From Termitomyces sp. T153 (lineage: Eukaryota; Basidiomycota; Agaricomycetes; Agaricales; Lyophyllaceae): a stretch of DNA of 10,616 nucleotides. Both the position numbers and the translations under genes were made by a program. The notes beneath the pieces were generated by a model. The model was given only the letters and a program-made list of their open reading frames with translations, had not been told where the DNA came from and ran no database searches. Location of the stretch: NCBI GenBank assembly GCA_018296165.2, contig JACKQL020000307.1:1-10616 (forward strand), in the 5' to 3' direction. Positions 1 to 7,672 of this stretch are shown here, piece by piece; position 1 is the stretch's first letter, and each line of letters opens with the position of its first letter.

Positions 1-819
1 AAGCAGAGGCTTTGCAAGTGATAGGAGCAGAGCCAGGATCTTATGGGAGGTCAATCAAGAGTGATGGGTTCCAGAGTCAAGCATAGGGCAAGGTCTGGAG
101 TTATTGTGTGAATGTTTGAAAGGTTGTAGCATATGTGCAGAGTTTGTAATGATGTCAGAGTTGAAAGAAACTGAGGAATGATAAGGAAATAGAGATGGAT
201 GAGACAAGACAAAGTTGAGATGAGATGGAACTGAGAATGAGATAGATTCAAGACTAAAAATAGAAATAGAGATGAGACCAGGAGATGTAACAGAAAGAAA
301 CACAAGACACAGGTAACCAAGTAAAGTATGTTAATCTCAAGACTAGAGTAATGGATACTACTCTATGACTTATATACTAATTACTGGGTCACTCTGGGGA
401 CAGCAGTTCTAGTGGTGGGGCTTGTTGGGGCTGTGTGGAGTTGACAGGTATTGGTTATGATCAGGGGGTGGGCTGCAATGATATACTGATGGGATCACAT
501 AAGAACACGGGCTGTTCTGAAGTAATTGTGATGTTCCAGAGCTGGTTGGTAAGTTGGGGTGGCACATCAGTGACATATGCCAGCATCAGAAGCAGTGGAG
601 GAGGGTTCCAGGAGCTCAGGAGAGTGAAGGGAAAGCACTGGGGCCTGCATAGAAGATGTCAGGGTTAGCCAGGAAATCATTGAAGTTTGCTAGAGAAGTG
701 TTGGAGTTGGCTGGGGTGGGTGCCATGAATTAACAAAGGTTAGGGGAGTTGGGGGAGAGCTCCAGGGAAGCAAGGCAGCTTGAGAAGAGGTCAGAGGGTT
801 CTAGAAATGGGTTGTAACA
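1..819 (-). mobile_element. LTR copy 1 of a minus-oriented Ty3/Gypsy-type retrotransposon (3' LTR, cut by window start)
   Basis: This stretch matches about 5443-6265 in the same orientation over nearly its whole length, for example the shared words agaggctttgcaagt near both left ends, ggtctggagtt, gactaaaaatagaaa and cttatatact. Read on the minus strand it begins TGTTACAACCC directly after a purine tract (820-835), as the 3' LTR of a minus-strand element should. It carries TATATAAG about 443 bases from its start. By comparison with copy 2, its other end lies about 16 bases before the window. Copies differ by many substitutions and small indels, so the insertion is old. There is one CpG in 819 bases. 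What is seen is a diverged direct repeat; the LTR identity is inferred from the purine tract, the TG start, the TATA motif and the enclosed integrase relic. Confidence 0.72.
369..376 (-). promoter_or_regulatory. TATA-like box of LTR copy 1
   Basis: The minus strand reads TATATAAG here. The same motif lies at the equivalent point of LTR copy 2 (5797-5804), so it has survived the divergence of the two copies. It would drive transcription leftwards, in the sense of the enclosed minus-strand integrase. Whether it is still active cannot be judged. Confidence 0.5.
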
Positions 820-835
820 TTATCCTCCCTTTAGC
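820..835 (-). other. Polypurine tract next to LTR copy 1
   Basis: On the minus strand the sequence is GCTAAAGGGAGGATAA, followed at once by TGTTACAACCC. A purine run abutting a TG start is the usual plus-strand primer site at the inner edge of a 3' LTR. This fixes both the orientation of the element (minus) and the inner LTR boundary at 819/820. Confidence 0.6.
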
Positions 836-1008
836 ATTGAGACTCTCAAGGTGCAGGGCAGGGGTTCAGGAATCTGTGGGGGCATGGGAATTGAAGCTCA
901 AGCAATAATGGGAATGAAGTTAAAGCATGGCTGCCATTTGTCAGAGAGTTCCTACCAATCAATTAAAAAGGGTCAGATATACTCCAGTACTTCCCCAACC
1001 CTTTCCCC

Positions 1009-2672
1009 ATGTCTTCCTCCACCTCATCCTTGGCAGCTTCAGCTTCCTCATTGCCTGTATCCCTGACTCCTCCACCTTCTGACAAGAATCATGTCAACAT
1101 ATGAGTGGAGTATGAGGGTCATTGGGTAGAATTCAAGCATTGGCAGAATTGCAAGAAGGTGCAATCAATGTATTGCAGTCATAAGTGTGGCTTCCCTGAG
1201 TTCTGGAGTCATGGATTGAGCTTTGGCAGAGTTATCTGCAGCAGTGGCAGGCCTGTCTGGGGCTTTGTCTTGAGGTGGAGGTCAACACAATTAGCCCTGG
1301 TGCATTTCTCCAGGCCGAACTTTGAGCTGGGAATAGTGCAGGTAGTTCTGGAAGTGTTATGCATTGCACAGGTGGATGTGACTCCAGAGAAATTTGCAGA
1401 GGTGACAGGGCAAGCATGGGGTCCTCCAACTCTTGAGTGGTGTCAAGAGGAGGCTTTGGTAGGCCTAGTAGATTTTTTTTGTGCTCCGGCTGATCATTCA
1501 AGTAGTGGATCTTCTGTGCTTGACATGGAGAGAGGTGCAAGTTCAAGGTGCTGATGCAGGGCTCCTATCATGACATATCAGTGTGTCTCCCCTGTTGGGC
1601 ACAGCATGAGAAGTGTCCAATCTCACTGAGCTGGTGTGTGGCCTATGTGTTGACAGAGCAGAGGTGGGACTTGGTGTGAGTTGTGGAACAGATGGACAAG
1701 GGGCACAGGGATAGAGTGTCAGGCTGGGGGTCTGTGGTGGAGGGCATAGGAAGTGGAGGGTAAAGGGAGGAAGCTCTGGCAGCACAAGACAAAGGTAAGT
1801 GGAGGGCTTCCTCCTCACTAGAAGTGGGGCCTAACAAGCAGCTGTGGAGCAGAGAGCTGATGGTGGGCCCCCCTAGACCACATATGTACTCCTCTGGGAT
1901 GGGAGCTCCAATGAGGGGGTCTGGAGGGATTTCCAAGCCATCTGCCTTGATTTCTAAGACTCTCTTGTGCTAAAAGGTAAAGGCATTGACAGGGATCCTG
2001 GTGGCTTGCAAGGAGGAGCTCCAGAGAGTGAGAGGGAATCAAGATGCAGCACAGAGGGACTATGATGCAGTGTGGGGAGATAGAGACATGGTACAGTGAG
2101 AACAAGAGGTGGCCACATGGATGGCTGCTGAGCATTTGGCAAAGGTTCAGGGGTTGTGGGGGCATCTGGAGCAGCTGGAGATGTTGGTGGGGCAGAGGGT
2201 GGGGAAGCAGCATGGAGGGCTGGATATGGGGGTGCCCAAGCTGTGTTGGAGGCAGAGAGGAGAAGGGAGGAGTGGCTGGTAAACAAGGCAGCCTTGGGGC
2301 AATGGAGCATAATGCATAAGATCTTGTTCTTTCTTGCTCCACCTACTGATGGGGTTGACAGACTGGATTCAACAGCACAGGATCCTCCTCAACAGAGTGT
2401 CAGCTGTACTGGCCTCTATACAGGATGGCTTGGCATGGATGCCCAGGAACCTCCCCCTGGAGTTGGCACAGGGTGTGGGGCAGATGGGGAGGCTGTTGGT
2501 GGGGCATTAGCAGCAAAGCATGGTGGAACCCAGAACATGGTTCAAGGCCACCACAGATGTGGGGGAACTTCTACCCAGCTATCTGGAGGTGCTGGCCATG
2601 GTGGTGGCCCAGATGGAGGTAGACTTGATTGGAGGTAGAGTGATGGAGGTTCCAGAGGGGGTAGAGGAGTAG
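1009..2672 (+). pseudogene. Decayed arginine-rich, coiled-coil ORF (copy A), antisense to the enclosing retrotransposon
   Basis: A plus-strand reading frame can be followed from the ATG at 1009 (MSSSTSSLAASASS start, Ser/Pro-rich) to TAG at 2670. The first frame runs to about 1554 with one TGA at 1102 and matches the pattern of an Arg-rich protein whose CGN codons have become Trp, Cys or stop. From about 1975 to 2672 a second frame shows a heptad-like helical part (EHLAKVQGLWGHLEQLE), then LLHLLMGLTDWIQQHRILLN, DGLAWMPRNLPLELAQGV and a tail LPSYLEVLAMVVAQMEVD. The stretch 1980-2515 is homologous to copy B (about 4619-5200), and conserved residues fall in this plus frame, so plus is the coding strand. 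It ends about 237 bases from the convergent integrase relic. I do not recognise a named family. It could be a gag-type or accessory ORF, or a multicopy fungal gene carried by the element. At least one frameshift and several stops make it non-functional. Confidence 0.55.
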
Positions 2673-2908
2673 GGTGTCCCAGACTTGTTTGTCTTGTACT
2701 CTGCACTGGCCTTTCTCCTGTAACATCATGTATTTCATAGTCTGTCAATATGACTTTCTTGCACATCTGCCCTGGTTGAGTAAGTTTTCAGATGGTGTGA
2801 GGAGGATAAGAAAGTTAAAACATGCATGGGGTTACTTGTAGGAGTTGAATCCCTAATGAATTCAGAGGCAAGGGCTATGCCCATTAATGCCAGCTGTATT
2901 TGCTAGTC

Positions 2909-3545
2909 TCAGGGGTCCTGGGACTTGGTGGAGTGTTGTTGATAAAAGTCCCAGAGCTTGGTGGGGGCTCCAGCAAGGTTTTTGTGGGGCTCCCAAGTGT
3001 TGTTCTTGGGTCCATAGCCCTTCCAACAGACCAGATAAAGTAGTCAACCACAGACAAGGCAAGAGTTAAGGATTTGGTCAACTTTACAGTGATACTTGTT
3101 CTTGACTTTGACAGGTGGCAGTTGGCTGGGGCTTTGTCCAGGGAAAGAGTCTGGAGCATAATTCTTGAAGTGGCAGACATGGAAAATGGGGTGGAGGCCC
3201 TTCAGGCCTGGGGATAGGTCAAGCTTGTAGGCATGTGTCAAGATCCTGCAGAGAATTTTGAAGGGGCTGAGTTGCTTGTGGTCAAGCTTGACAGAGGGCC
3301 TCCAGATCTTAAGGTTATGTCAATTGAGCCATACCAGAGTGCTGGGAGACCAGTTGGGGGTGGGGTCACATTGGATGTCAGCATGTTTGGAGTAGGCTTG
3401 ATTGGTGGTGTTGATTTTATCCTGGAGAAACTGGTGAAGGGATTGGAGGTCCTCAGCAACTTTGTGGGCAACATGGGAGGGGATACTCTTGAGGGATAAG
3501 GTGAGTTGGGAGTTGTAGCCCTTGTTGGCATAGAAATGGAAAACT
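2909..3545 (-). pseudogene. Ty3/Gypsy integrase C-terminus with chromodomain (chromovirus pol relic)
   Basis: One minus-strand frame runs from about 3545 to a stop at 2911-2909. In order it shows FYANKGYNSQL (the end of the integrase core region), a helical LQSLHQFLQDKINTTNQAYS, VWLN then KIWRPSVKLDHKQLSPFKI (the usual GDLVWL and RPSKKLDHKRLGPF block), HPIFHVCHFKNY, and a chromodomain with YHCKVDQILNS, WKGYGPKNNTWEP and LWDFYQQH. These are hallmark motifs of fungal chromoviruses, where integrase joins cDNA to the genome and the chromodomain steers it to chromatin. Only two stops break the frame, both TGA where arginine is expected. Integrase core, RNase H, reverse transcriptase and protease are absent: the relic is cut at about 3545, where a plus-strand relic of another family begins. 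It lies in the sense of the two flanking LTRs and is probably their pol. Confidence 0.88.
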
Positions 3546-4037
3546 CTGTTTGAGACAACAAGGCCATCCCAGAAGCTGTTGCATTATCATCTTGGCCCCT
3601 TCATGGTGGAGAAGAAGATAGGGCCTTTGGCATACTGACTTAAACCCCTGGCAGGCCTATGCCAATTGCATCCAGCCTTCAACATTGTCAAGCTATTTAC
3701 AGCCCCAGAGGATCCAATCCCAGGTTGCTGCCCTAAGCCACCCCACCACTAGTTTTGGTCAATGATGAGGAGGAGTATGAAGTGAAGGAAATCTTGGATA
3801 GCAGGATATTCTAAGGGAAGTTGCAGTTCAAGATGAAATGGAAGGGATATGGCATCAAGGACATCTCTTGGGAACCACAGGCTAATGTATGTGCACCATC
3901 CCTGGTCTGGGACTTCTACCATAGGCATCCCAATGCACCAAAAGCCATTTGAGGCATCTACCCTGTCTCAACAGCTGACCAGGCAATTTGTGACTTCTTC
4001 TACCCAGTATGTTGAGATGCTGCATGCTAGAGGGGGG
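3546..4037 (+). pseudogene. Second Ty3/Gypsy integrase C-terminus with chromodomain, opposite strand and different family
   Basis: The plus strand reads TTRPSQKLLHYHLGPF, VEKKIGPLAY, HPAFNIVKLFTAPEDPIPG in one frame (3555 to about 3735). After a frameshift in the proline-rich linker it reads VNDEEEYEVKEILDSR, WKGYGIKDISWEP and LVWDFYHRHPNAPKAI (about 3760-3950). This is the integrase C-terminal block plus chromodomain, as in the minus-strand relic, but the residues differ enough to indicate another family. There are stops at Y*LK (TGA at an expected arginine), at RIF*GK and after PKAI. A polypurine tract follows at 4029-4038 and an LTR start at 4039, the expected order for the end of a plus-strand element. 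Everything upstream of the integrase C-terminal domain is missing. Confidence 0.87.
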
Positions 4038-4038
4038 G
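4029..4038 (+). other. Polypurine tract of the plus-strand chromovirus relic
   Basis: The run AGAGGGGGGG sits directly before TGATCTCAGG. It lies about 80 bases after the last recognisable chromodomain codons, where fungal chromoviruses usually place the primer for plus-strand DNA synthesis. It sets the left boundary of the following LTR. Confidence 0.6.
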
Positions 4039-4575
4039 TGATCTCAGGAGATGTCCCATTCCCCCTCTGTCCTGTCCTCCCTCCTTATGGTTCTTCTTTA
4101 TTCTCCTTTGCTTTCTCTAGCTGCTGGTCCCAGTTCTCTGTCTATAATTCTGACAAGTGTTGCCTCCTCCACACAACCTCTTATCAGACCCCTGGATTGT
4201 TTCCTACATTTCTGGCCTACCACTCATTGTAGGCCTCCCATCTTTAGACCACAGGTACTTTTAACTAAGAGCTATCTTTTGGTCATATTTGCATGGGGTC
4301 ATATGCTGGGAGTCTGGTGATCAAGGCCATTCACAATAGATTTCTATATGTTGATTGGACTCTGGATTTGGTTGTTGTTGGGTATTTTTTCCAGAATCTC
4401 TAGAGTAAATTTTCTGAACACTGGCATTGCAAATCCTTAGATTTGTTACCTTTGAATCTCCCTCTGCCAGGTGAGTAGCTGGAACTCTAGAACTTCTTGT
4501 AGATACTGAATAGACTCTGGATCTCCTTCTGCCAGTTGTGTGATTGAGTCACAGCCTCTAGAGGTTGCCCTTACA
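4039..4575 (+). mobile_element. Probable 3' LTR of the plus-strand chromovirus relic
   Basis: The segment begins TGATCTCAGG just after the polypurine tract. It differs in composition from its neighbours: less G-rich, with pyrimidine runs and no convincing reading frame. A right end in CA could be at 4553 (GAGTCACA) or 4575 (CCCTTACA). I cannot choose, because no second copy of this LTR is in the window. Inside, a 17-base word is repeated with two differences (4454-4470 and 4519-4535). The stretch beyond it resumes the Arg-rich ORF relic, so this LTR and the preceding integrase fragment form one inserted or recombined block. Left end fairly sure, right end not. Confidence 0.5.
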
Positions 4576-4618
4576 GCAGAGACTGTGGGGCTGACCCCTT
4601 CCACCATAGAGCAGTTCC

Positions 4619-5247
4619 TTTGACATCAAGTGGATAGCCAGGATGCTGACAATGTGGGAGGAGTAAGTCTGGAGGGTGTGGGAAGACTGAGATGTTGCTT
4701 GCTAGGAGAGGGACATGGCATGCTGGAAGAGGGATATGGTGCAGCAAGGCCAGAAGACCACCATGCAAACAGCCATGGAGTGGGCCCTGGAGGTGCAGGC
4801 ACTGTGGAAGCACTTGGTGCAGCTGGAGGTGCAGTCCACAGAGGCAGTGGGGAGGCAGGGGGCCATGCCAGGTGATGGGGTGTCTTGGGCAGAGGTGGAG
4901 GTTGCATGGAGGTGGGAGGAATGGTTCTTTAGCAAGGTGGCCACAGAGTGGATGGGTATTCTGTGTAAGTCCTCTTTCTTCTGTCCCCAAACATGCTTAC
5001 AGAGTTGGGTTAGGCTGAGTCCAGGAGCATTGGCTCCTTCTGGATGGGGCTTCTGCTGTGTTTGCATTTATCTGAGATGGCTTGGTGCAGATGCTCAGGG
5101 ACCATCCCCTGGAGGTAGTGCAAGGAGTGGTGAGGATGGGATGTCTGTTGGTGGGGCACCAGCAATGCAATGCAGTGGCCCTGTGGTTGCAGTGTGTCAG
5201 GTTCTGCTGACTATGGGGGCTCAGCTACACTGGGCAAGTCCTTACTA
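4619..5247 (+). pseudogene. Decayed arginine-rich, coiled-coil ORF (copy B), truncated at its 5' side
   Basis: This is a diverged direct copy of about 1980-2515. The first part reads, in one frame, RMLTMWEE, RDMACWKRDMVQQGQ, EWALEVQALWKHLVQLEVQ and WEEWFFSKVATEW. A later part, in another frame, reads EHWLLLDGASAVFAFI, DGLVQMLRDHPLEVV and VVRMGCLLVGHQQ, matching DGLAWMPRNLPLELA and GVGQMGRLLVGH of copy A. Trp and stop codons sit where an Arg-rich helix would have CGG or CGA. The first 970 bases of the ORF present in copy A are missing and the copy starts close to the end of the plus-strand LTR, so that insertion or recombination probably cut it. The C-terminal tail of copy A is not clearly present. 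No catalytic motif is visible; its role is unknown, perhaps gag-like or accessory. Confidence 0.5.
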
Positions 5248-5426
5248 GGCAGATGCAGTGTCCTGCACTTATAACCTAGCATTCTGGAGGTGGTGCGGAC
5301 TATAGGAACTTGTGAGAGGAAACCAAGGGAAGTGGTCTGAGCAAGTCTGGAGTGTTCTGGGGAAGTCTAAGACCAAGTATATCAGACATCGGGCTTGGGA
5401 GGGCATCAGGAACAGGTTTTTAGGCA

Positions 5427-6265
5427 TGTAAATAGACTGCAGAGTAGACAGAGGCTTTGCAAGTAATGGGAGCAGAGCCAGAGTTTGATGGGAGATCAAT
5501 CAAGACTGATGTGCTCTGGGGCCAAGCAAGGGGTGAGGTCTGGAGTTGTCATAAGGATGTTTGAAGGTTGTAGCATGTGCATGGAGTTTTGTAATGACAT
5601 TGGAGACAAAAGGGACTTAGGGAAACAAAGGAAACAGAGACAGTTGAGGGAAGATGGAGATGAGACAAGACAGAACTGAAGAAAGAAATAGATTTGAGAC
5701 TAAAAATAGAAACAGAGAAGAAACACAGAGAGATACAAGACACAAGTAACCAGTTAATGCAATATCAAGACTATAGTATGAGGAGCTACTCTACAACTTA
5801 TATACTGACTACTGAAGAGCTCTGGGGGACAGCAGGTGTGGCAGTGGGGCTCAACAGAGCCACATGGAGTCAACAGGTGTCAGTTGTGATCAGGGGGCAG
5901 GCCACAGCACTATTCTGATGGGATCAGTTGGGGATGTGGGCCATTGCAGGGTCATTTTGATGCTCCAGGGTGGGTTGGGCAAACCAGGGAGATGAGTTGG
6001 TGATGTATGCTGGAGTCAGGAGCAGTGGGGGAGGGTTCCAGGGGCTCCGGGGAGTCAAGGGAAGTGTCAATGGCTGCATAGAAGGCATCGGAGTTAGCTA
6101 GGGGGCTGTTGGAGTTTGCTGGAGAAGTGTCAGAGTTACCTGGAGTGGGTGCTGAGGTTGTACAATGGTTGGGGGGGTTCACCAGGGCAGGGGGTTCGGA
6201 CGGGGCATCTGGGGAGCCCAGGGAAGCGAGTGGGTTGGGAACAATGTTCAGGGGTGTTCATGACA
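5427..6265 (-). mobile_element. LTR copy 2 of the minus-oriented retrotransposon (5' LTR)
   Basis: Homologous to 1-819. On the minus strand it starts TGTCATGAAC at 6265 and probably ends TATTTACA at 5427, giving TG..CA ends and 839 bases. The inner edge is less certain than the outer one because the window cuts copy 1 there. No clear tRNA primer site follows the inner edge; a TGGTCTTAGAC word at about 5373-5383 is a weak alternative. Seven of the roughly ten CpGs of the nest lie in this copy or just inside it, mostly in its outermost 280 bases. The outer edge marks the passage to host sequence. The expected duplicate of the flanking bases would lie before the window start and cannot be seen. 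Confidence 0.65.
5797..5804 (-). promoter_or_regulatory. TATA-like box of LTR copy 2
   Basis: The minus strand reads TATATAAG, about 461 bases from the LTR start, at the position equivalent to the motif in copy 1. If copy 2 is the 5' LTR, this is the former promoter of the element, firing leftwards into the internal region and away from the membrane protein gene. Confidence 0.5.
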
Positions 6266-6690
6266 GAAGCAGCACTAGGCAGCAAGAGGCTTTACTTTGT
6301 GGCATCATTCAGTATCCGAGTCCACGGGCAACTTTTATATGCTCTGAGTCAACAGGGATCAGTAGCTCTGCAGCCATCTTGATCATTGGGACCATTGTGA
6401 CCATCATCAGTACTTCATCTATACAAGTGTCCTTGTACATCGTGTCTCTCACCCCTCTTGGATGCTCTTAAAAAATTACAAAGTCCCTGATTTCTGCATG
6501 AACAAAACACTGTTAGTCTATCGAACGGTATCGATTTTTGCAAAAAGCTGATATTTCTACGCTCACAGCGCCGCAACAAACTCCTTCGTTAACTCTCCTG
6601 GGGACATCTTCGTGTTGATTTTGAGGTTATTGTTCCTCCCTCTTCCTACCAATACTCACTGATAGAGGGCCCAACCGCACTTCTTCAGCA
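6266..6690. other. Flank between retrotransposon and membrane protein gene; possible lost exons
   Basis: No complete gene is visible. The first 200 bases are still rather poor in CpG. From about 6500 the composition becomes host-like. One plus-strand stretch, about 6593-6706, reads HLRVDFEVIVPPSSYQYSLI and remains open to TAA at 6707; it looks protein-like and could be an exon of the following gene joined by splicing in another frame. This is only an inference. A possible cause is that the retrotransposon displaced or removed the 5' exons. Confidence 0.3.
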
Positions 6691-6870
6691 GGAAGCCGGG
6701 AACCACTTATAATACCAGCCATGAGCTCACCACCACTCATACTACCAGCAACCAGCTCACCGCCACTCATACTACCAGCAGCGAGCTCACTGCCACTCGT
6801 ACCACCAGCAGTGAGCTCGCTCCCAGTCGTAATACCAGTAACAAGCTCACTGGCTCTCCTACTAATACTG
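6691..6870 (+). repeat. 30-bp tandem repeat, about six units, inside the membrane protein gene
   Basis: Units start at 6721, 6751, 6781, 6811 and 6841 with a more diverged one at 6691. The core is agctcacNNccactcatactaccag. In the gene's frame each unit gives ten residues of the type SSPPLILPA. Units diverge towards the right. The repeat is free of stops in more than one frame, so open frames on the other strand here are by-products. Confidence 0.85.
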
Positions 6871-7390
6871 CCAGCGGCACCATCATCCATCTCTCCAAAC
6901 CCTACTACATCCTTTGCAACAGGGAGCCCTCATTCAACCCAGTCAATTACATTGTCCCGGGCCAACCTTAAGACGAAGGCTCCAGGTCCCATCATTGGTG
7001 GTGCCACAGTGGGACCAGTTGTTGCGACCTTGATTGGCGTCATGATAGTCATTATGATTCAACAATGTCGCCGTCGAGGAAAAGTCACACTTATACCTAC
7101 AACTAATACTTTACTCGACAACTTTCTCGTTGCAGAACTCACAGCTCAGCGTGGTGAGCTTCATCTGTGTTTCTCGGACTATGTCTTTCACTTGCTAATT
7201 GTGAGAAGTGGATCTCCCCTCAGCGAAGCGGCTCCGTACTGAAAGCTCCAGTGGTAACCAGAGCCAAATTGCGCTCACACATTCATCGAGGACGGCTGAA
7301 ATAAACATGATATCACAACGTATTGCAGCTATAGAAGCGCATCAGCGTAAGCTTGATGGTGCAATCGTTCCCTCAGGCTATGCCAGTTGA
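6721..7390 (+). CDS. Single-pass membrane protein with Ser/Pro repeat ectodomain (two exons seen, N-terminus possibly missing)
   Basis: Exon 1 is 6721-7153 and exon 2 is 7206-7390. The intron (52 nt) has GTGAGC, a CTAAT branch-like word and an AG acceptor, and splicing keeps the frame. The 205-residue product has ten-residue repeats (1-50), a Ser/Thr-rich stretch (54-85), a hydrophobic segment IIGGATVGPVVATLIGVMIVIMI (about 91-113) followed by QCRRRGK as stop-transfer, and a cytoplasmic tail of about 90 residues ending in a short helix (ISQRIAAIEAHQRKL) and SGYAS. This layout is common in Agaricomycete membrane proteins whose ectodomain sits in the cell wall space; function is unknown. No signal peptide follows the ATG at 6721 and the frame stays open back to 6625, so the true start is probably in an upstream exon. 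It may be a truncated gene, since the retrotransposon ends only 455 bases upstream. Confidence 0.55.
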
Positions 7391-7430
7391 TCGGAATAGT
7401 GTATAGATACTTTTCTGCTCCTGCTCTTAA

Positions 7431-7462
7431 GTAGGACTATTGAAAGGTAGAACTATTGAAAG
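7431..7462. repeat. 16-bp direct tandem duplication
   Basis: Two adjacent units, gtaggactattgaaag and gtagaactattgaaag, differ at one base. They lie shortly after the stop of the membrane protein gene, probably in its 3' untranslated region. A small replication-slippage event is the simplest reading. Confidence 0.8.
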
Positions 7463-7627
7463 TTGATTGTGAAATCAAATTTTGCTTGAATATGGGGGCT
7501 ACAGGGAGGATGGGGACGCTCGATATAGGTGTATATATGATAACCGCATGCCATAAAAGACAACAAAGAGTGCAGATTTGTGTACTAGTAAATAAATATG
7601 TACCGTACATGTGTATGTATAGCATAT

Positions 7628-7672
7628 CCATTGATCATCTTGTTAGCGAGTCACTGACAAGATGATCAATGG
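7628..7672. repeat. Perfect 16-bp inverted repeat with 13-nt spacer
   Basis: The left arm CCATTGATCATCTTGT (7628-7643) and right arm ACAAGATGATCAATGG (7657-7672) are exact reverse complements around tagcgagtcactg. As RNA this would form a strong hairpin. No poly-T run follows and the gene it might serve ends about 240 bases upstream, so a terminator role is unproven. A small transposon remnant made of two facing ends is another reading. Confidence 0.85.

Noticed and set aside
51..320. Open frames on the minus strand in LTR copy 1
   Set aside because: They are Leu/Ser-rich and low in complexity, lie in the repeat that is a probable LTR, and are not kept as the same frame in copy 2.
1818..2342. 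174-codon minus-strand frame rich in Leu, Pro and His
   Set aside because: It is the antisense of the Arg-rich ORF copy A; conservation with copy B is in the plus frame.
2697..2735. Second minus-strand LTR start at a TGTTACAGG word
   Set aside because: No purine tract precedes it and no matching copy is present in the window.
4571..4990. 139-codon minus-strand frame rich in His, Pro and Leu
   Set aside because: Antisense shadow of copy B for the same reason; its composition is explained by the CAG/TGG-rich opposite strand.
4965..5002. GTAAGT to CTTACAG segment as an intron inside copy B
   Set aside because: Only 38 nt, joining it produces a stop, and copy A has homologous unspliced sequence at the same place.
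1..6265. Classical RIP as the cause of decay
   Set aside because: RIP of the ascomycete type destroys CpA; CA words are common here, and losses centre on CpG.
5427..6265. Plus orientation for the flanking LTRs
   Set aside because: No purine tract precedes 5427 on the plus strand, while a good one abuts 819 on the minus strand, and the integrase between them is minus-strand.
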